NCBI GenBank assembly: GCA_964430565.1
Contig: CAYSFD010000005.1
Coordinates: forward strand, 1 to 64,000
Length of the DNA stretch: 64,000 nt
Reading direction: 5' to 3'
From: VBDM01 sp964430565
GTDB lineage: Bacteria > Pseudomonadota > Gammaproteobacteria > Burkholderiales > SG8-39
In this document: positions 61,001-64,000 of the stretch, piece after piece
Position numbering within the stretch: position 1 is the stretch's first letter
Layout of the letters: each line of letters starts with the position of its first letter
Notes under the pieces: model-generated
What the model saw: the letters and a program-made list of their open reading frames with translations, nothing else
Databases searched by the model: none
What the model was told of the DNA's origin: nothing
Program-made: the position numbers and the translations under genes

Positions 61001-62677
61001 GGCGAAGGCGGCCAGCTGCCCGGACGCAAGGTTTCCGATTACATCGCCGAGATCCGCTACTCGACTCCCGGCGTGGAGCTGATTTCGCCTCCGCCGCATC
61101 ACGACATCTACTCGATCGAAGACCTGGCGCAGCTGATCCACGATCTCAAGAACGCGAATCCCTCCGCGTCGATCTCGGTGAAGCTCGTATCGGAAGTGGG
61201 CGTCGGCACCGTGGCTGCGGGCGTGTCCAAAGCCAAGTCCGACCACGTCACCATCTCCGGGCACGACGGCGGTACCGGTGCCTCTCCCTGGTCGTCGATC
61301 AAGCACGCGGGCACGCCTTGGGAGCTGGGCCTGGCGGAAACGCAACAGACGCTGGTGCTCAACCGCTTGCGCGGCCGGATCGCGGTGCAGGTGGACGGAC
61401 AGATCAAGACCGGCCGCGACGTGGTGATCGGGGCGATCCTTGGGGCCGACGAGTTCGGCTTCGCGACCGCGCCGCTCGTCGTGAGCGGCTGCATCATGAT
61501 GCGCAAATGCCACCTGAACACCTGCCCTGTCGGCGTTGCGACTCAAGACCCGGTGCTGCGCAGGAAATTCTCCGGAAAGCCGGAGTACGTCGTGAACTAC
61601 TTCTTCCTCGTGGCCGAGGAGGCAAGGGAGTTGATGGCCAAGCTTGGGGCGCGCAAGTTCAGCGACTTGATTGGCCGCACCGACCTGCTCGACATGAGGA
61701 AGGGCGTCGAGCACTGGAAGGCGAAAGGCCTCGACTTCTCGCGGATTTTCAAGATGCCGGACATGCCCGCGGAAGTCGCGCGCTACAACACGGAAAAACA
61801 AAATCACGGGCTTGAGAAAGCCGTCGACAACCGGCTGATCGAGCTCGCGCGACCGGCGCTCGAGCGCGGTGAGAAAGTTTCGATCGACATGCCGATCCGG
61901 AACGGCAACCGCACTGTCGGTACGATGCTCTCATATGAGATCGCGCGGCGTTATGGGCACGACGGACTGCCCGATGGCACGATCCACGTCCAGTTTGCCG
62001 GATCCGCGGGCCAGAGTTTCGGAGCGTTCCTCGCCAAGGGCGTGACGCTCGATCTGGTCGGCGACACGAACGACTACTGCGGAAAAGGCCTTTCGGGTGG
62101 GCACATCATCGTATCGCCCTCGCCCAAGTTCCGCGGCGAGCCGACCGAGAACATCATCACGGGTAACGTGGTGCTCTACGGTGCGATCGCGGGAGAAGCG
62201 CATTTCCGTGGCGTTGCCGGTGAGCGCTTTGCGGTGCGCAATTCTGGGGCTCGCGCCGTGGTCGAAGGCGTCGGCGACCATGGATGCGAATACATGACCG
62301 GCGGCACCGTGGCCGTCCTGGGCGTTACCGGACGCAACTTCGCCGCAGGAATGTCCGGCGGCATCGCGTACGTGCTCGATCTCGACGGCGAATTCGTGAA
62401 GCGTTGCAACCCCGCGATGGTGGACCTGGAGGCGGTACTTTCCGAGTCAGAGCAGCAGGGCAAGTTGGCACGCGAGCTCTGGCACCGAGGTCAGGCCGAC
62501 GAGGTGATTTTGAAAGACATGATCGAGCGCCACGCCAAGCTCACGAACAGCCGCCGCGCTCGCGAGATTCTCGAAAAATGGGCGGACTACCGCCTGCGAT
62601 TCGTCAAGATCTTCCCGAAGGAATACCGCCGCGCCTTGGGCGAGCTCGCCGCCGCGCAACGCAAGGCGGCCGCGTAG
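58016..62677 (+). CDS. gltB: Glutamate synthase (NADPH) large subunit
   Basis: This 1553-residue enzyme starts at GTG 58016. Cys22 in HDACGVGFVA becomes the N-terminal glutaminase nucleophile after removal of a short propeptide. The amidotransferase domain runs to about 430, a central domain about 480-770, the FMN-binding synthase domain about 830-1210 (GGKSNTGEGGEDR near 915, SGHDGGTGASPWSSIKH near 1081), the 3Fe-4S ligands CIMMRKCHLNTC near 1159-1170, and a GXGXG beta-helix domain near 1290-1480. It makes glutamate from glutamine and 2-oxoglutarate with GltD. gltD begins immediately after its stop. Confidence 0.97.
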   Translation: MIQRLQPGPQGLYDPANEHDACGVGFVAHIKGKRSHSIVEQGLTVLRNLTHRGAVGWDPKLSDGAGCLIQIPDRFLREVMAKQGVGLPPAGQYGVGMVFLPREPASRLACEYEIERAIKDEGQVLLGWRDVPVDDSDLAEPAKRIEPVIRQVFIGRGKGVTVTDALERKLYIIRKSAGHAIQALKLAHGKEFYVPSMSARTVCYKGMLLAHQVGEYYKDLQEERVESALALVHQRFSTNTFPSWDLAHPFRMICHNGEINTLRGNVNWIRARQGAISSPVLGRDLEKIWPLIYDGQSDSASFDNALELLVMGGYSVAHAMMMMIPEAWENHTLMDPTRRAFYEYHAAMMEPWDGPASIAFTDGRQIGATLDRNGLRPSRYIVTADDLVIMGSECGCLPVPEERIVKKWRLQPGRMFLVDLEKGRIVDDEELKDTLANAKPYAEWIERIRVKLDEVETEKTAPLKSAVRMLDRQQAFGYTQEDVKFIMTPMAMNGEESVGSMGNDSPLAVLSDKNKTLYHYFKQLFAQVTNPPIDPIREELVTSLVSFIGPKPNLLGIDEMNPPLRLEVSQPVLDFFEMEKIRHIERYTGGKFRSHELDITYPLAWGKEAVEARLASLCAQAEAAVRTGFSIIVISDRLVEQERVAIPALLALSAIHQHLVAKGLRTSAGLVVETGSAREVHHFALLGGYGAEAVHPYLALETLLDLAANGQFGPDLDGRKAINNFVKAIGKGLKKVMSKMGTSTYMSYTGAQIFEAVGLARSLVDKYFTGTTSSIEGIGVFEVAEEGIRIHKAAFEDIDPVMQSMLDTGGEYAWRVRGEEHMWTPEAIAKLQHSTRENSPQTYKEYAAIINDQSKRHMTLRGLFEFRLDRVNPVPIEEVESAAEIVKRFSTGAMSHGSISVEAHTTLAVAMNRIGGKSNTGEGGEDRNRYATVKAGETLRSRLGANRVARDIELREGDVLKSKIKQVASGRFGVTAEYLASAEQIQIKIAQGAKPGEGGQLPGRKVSDYIAEIRYSTPGVELISPPPHHDIYSIEDLAQLIHDLKNANPSASISVKLVSEVGVGTVAAGVSKAKSDHVTISGHDGGTGASPWSSIKHAGTPWELGLAETQQTLVLNRLRGRIAVQVDGQIKTGRDVVIGAILGADEFGFATAPLVVSGCIMMRKCHLNTCPVGVATQDPVLRRKFSGKPEYVVNYFFLVAEEARELMAKLGARKFSDLIGRTDLLDMRKGVEHWKAKGLDFSRIFKMPDMPAEVARYNTEKQNHGLEKAVDNRLIELARPALERGEKVSIDMPIRNGNRTVGTMLSYEIARRYGHDGLPDGTIHVQFAGSAGQSFGAFLAKGVTLDLVGDTNDYCGKGLSGGHIIVSPSPKFRGEPTENIITGNVVLYGAIAGEAHFRGVAGERFAVRNSGARAVVEGVGDHGCEYMTGGTVAVLGVTGRNFAAGMSGGIAYVLDLDGEFVKRCNPAMVDLEAVLSESEQQGKLARELWHRGQADEVILKDMIERHAKLTNSRRAREILEKWADYRLRFVKIFPKEYRRALGELAAAQRKAAA

Positions 62678-64000
62678 ATGGGGAAAGTCACCGGATTTCT
62701 CGAGTTCCAGCGGGTCGAGGAAGCGCACCAAGAGCCCGAGCAACGGAAAAAGCACTATCGGGAGTTCATCCTCCGCCTCACCGAAGAGGAGGCGAAAGTC
62801 CAGGGCGCGCGTTGCATGGACTGCGGCACGCCTTTTTGCATGTCGGGCTGCCCGGTCAACAACATCATTCCGGACTTCAACGATCTCGTCTATAAGCAGG
62901 ACTGGAAGCGCGCTATCGAGACGCTGCATTCCACGAACAATTTTCCAGAGTTCACCGGCCGTATCTGTCCGGCGCCGTGCGAGGAAGCGTGCGTGCTGCG
63001 CATCAATGACGACCCGGTCGGCATCAAGTCGATCGAGCACGCGATCATCGACAAGGCGTTCGAGGAAGGCTGGGTAAAACCGCAATCCGCCGCGCACAGG
63101 ACCGGCAAAAAGGTCGCGGTGGTGGGTTCCGGTCCGGCTGGGCTCGCTTGCGCCCAGCAGCTTGCACGCGTCGGGCACGACGTCACCATATTCGAAAAGA
63201 ACGACCGCATCGGCGGTCTCTTGCGCTACGGGATACCTGATTTCAAGATGGAGAAGTGGTTGATCGACCGCCGGGTCGATCAAATGAGGGCGGAAGGCGT
63301 GACGTTCCGTTCCGGCGTCTTCGTCGGCACGGGGCGCGCGGGGAAAGGTGTCACCGACTGCGCGACGGAAACCGTGGTGCCGCAGAAAGTCATGGCCGAT
63401 TTCGGCGCGGTGGTGCTCTCGGGCGGAGCCGAACAGCCGCGCGACCTGCCGATACCCGGGCGCGAGCTCGACGGTGTGCATTTCGCGATGGAGTTCCTGC
63501 CTCTGCAGAACAAGCGCGTCGCCGGGGACAAGGGCGTTCCGGATCTCTGGGCGACGGACAAGCATGTCGTGGTGATCGGCGGAGGCGACACCGGCTCGGA
63601 CTGCGTCGGCACCTCCAACCGCCATGGCGCGAAATCTGTGACGCAGTTTGAGCTGCTTCCCATGCCGCCGGATCCCGAATTGAATCCGGTATGGCCCTAC
63701 TGGCCGACAAGATTGCGCACTTCGTCCTCGCACGAAGAAGGCGTGAATCGGGACTGGTCGATCGTGACCAAGGAGTTCGTCGGCGAGAACGGGAAGGTGA
63801 AAGCGCTCAAGTCGGTTCGCCTCGAGTGGAAGGACGGCAGGATGAACGAAGTTGCGGGATCGGAATCTCTGCTGCCCGCGGACCTCGTGCTGCTTGCCAT
63901 GGGCTTTGTCTGGCCGCTGCAGTCGACGCTCGAAGAATTCAGCGTACAAAAGGACGCTCGCGGGAACGCGAAAGCGACCACCGACGGCCCCGGCTGCTAC
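62678..64000 (+). CDS. gltD: Glutamate synthase small subunit (cut by window edge)
   Basis: 441 residues are visible from ATG 62678, which directly follows the gltB TAG; the frame is still open at the right edge (full length about 480). N-terminal 4Fe-4S ligands are in RCMDCGTPFCMSGCPVNN (about 45-62) and GRICPAPCEEACVL (about 94-107). The FAD site is VVGSGPAGLACAQQ near 147 and the NADPH site VVIGGGDTGSDCVG near 303. GltD supplies electrons from NADPH to GltB. Confidence 0.97.
   Translation, partial: MGKVTGFLEFQRVEEAHQEPEQRKKHYREFILRLTEEEAKVQGARCMDCGTPFCMSGCPVNNIIPDFNDLVYKQDWKRAIETLHSTNNFPEFTGRICPAPCEEACVLRINDDPVGIKSIEHAIIDKAFEEGWVKPQSAAHRTGKKVAVVGSGPAGLACAQQLARVGHDVTIFEKNDRIGGLLRYGIPDFKMEKWLIDRRVDQMRAEGVTFRSGVFVGTGRAGKGVTDCATETVVPQKVMADFGAVVLSGGAEQPRDLPIPGRELDGVHFAMEFLPLQNKRVAGDKGVPDLWATDKHVVVIGGGDTGSDCVGTSNRHGAKSVTQFELLPMPPDPELNPVWPYWPTRLRTSSSHEEGVNRDWSIVTKEFVGENGKVKALKSVRLEWKDGRMNEVAGSESLLPADLVLLAMGFVWPLQSTLEEFSVQKDARGNAKATTDGPGCY

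Noticed and set aside
62447..63949. 500-residue minus-strand frame opposite gltD
   Set aside because: The plus strand has a complete GltD motif set and starts right after gltB; the minus frame has none.
1..64000. tRNA, rRNA, integrase or intact insertion sequence
   Set aside because: None was recognised on either strand by reading; no attachment-site duplication was seen around the decayed zones.

Overview
The window is a high-GC proteobacterial chromosome segment. Gene content and order point to a betaproteobacterium, probably a Burkholderiales/Rhodocyclales/Nitrosomonadales-type lineage: lptM-lysA / cyaY / ponA // pilMNOPQ-aroK-aroB-gltB-gltD, engB-hemB beside cytochrome c4, a Bug-type solute receptor, and a complete liv operon. 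No rRNA, tRNA, CRISPR array, integrase or intact insertion sequence was seen. The genus cannot be fixed from the sequence alone.

Region 1 (1-8.9 kb) is a stress and cation-homeostasis island. It holds an HPF/RaiA-type ribosome hibernation gene (cut by the left edge), a DUF2934 protein, a C-terminally short GlgC-like nucleotidyltransferase, an amphi-Trp protein, TerB-DUF697, TerC, DUF2062 and TerB proteins, and nhaR-nhaA. One divergent promoter module of about 116 bp occurs three times (164-278, 2284-2399, 6626-6742). Each time it is followed by the start of an nhaR-type regulator: two copies are decayed and the third is intact. A TCGA-N18-TCGA imperfect dyad is kept in all three.

Region 2 (8.9-11.4 kb) is decaying DNA. 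It contains an acetate kinase fragment, an EF-hand-like C-terminal fragment, a perfect 11-bp inverted repeat and a lone AAA_14/DUF4143 ATPase gene.

Region 3 (11.5-28.5 kb) is metabolic. It has a leftward cluster (aminotransferase, Bug receptor, enoyl-CoA hydratase), a secreted 14-repeat beta-propeller lipoprotein whose repeats split 7+7, a DsbA/FrnE-like protein, a YdiJ-like FAD/Fe-S dehydrogenase, a TSUP permease, a YdcH-like protein, lgt, ilvD, a FecR-domain protein divergent from a YyaL-like protein, and a small cytochrome c.

Region 4 (27.1-32.1 kb) is a branched-chain amino acid ABC operon (substrate-binding protein, LivH, LivM, LivG, LivF). It has a strong sigma70-like promoter and a hairpin terminator/attenuator after the first gene.

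Region 5 (32.1-35.8 kb) is a MASE1 histidine kinase and FixJ-type regulator, divergent from a second Na+/H+ antiporter of unrelated family. A perfect GTAAGT-N6-ACTTAC dyad lies between them.

Region 6 (36-48.6 kb) is housekeeping: a ferredoxin-type reductase, an SDR protein, cutA, hemB, engB, cytochrome c4, an ECF sigma/anti-sigma pair, an RND efflux permease with its adaptor, lysA, lptM and cyaY. Region 7 (48.7-64 kb) holds ponA divergent from pilMNOPQ, then aroK, aroB, gltB and gltD (cut by the right edge).

The most unusual features are the triplicated promoter/regulator module with its two regulator remnants, the two independent Na+/H+ antiporter-regulator pairs, and the 7+7 propeller lipoprotein.
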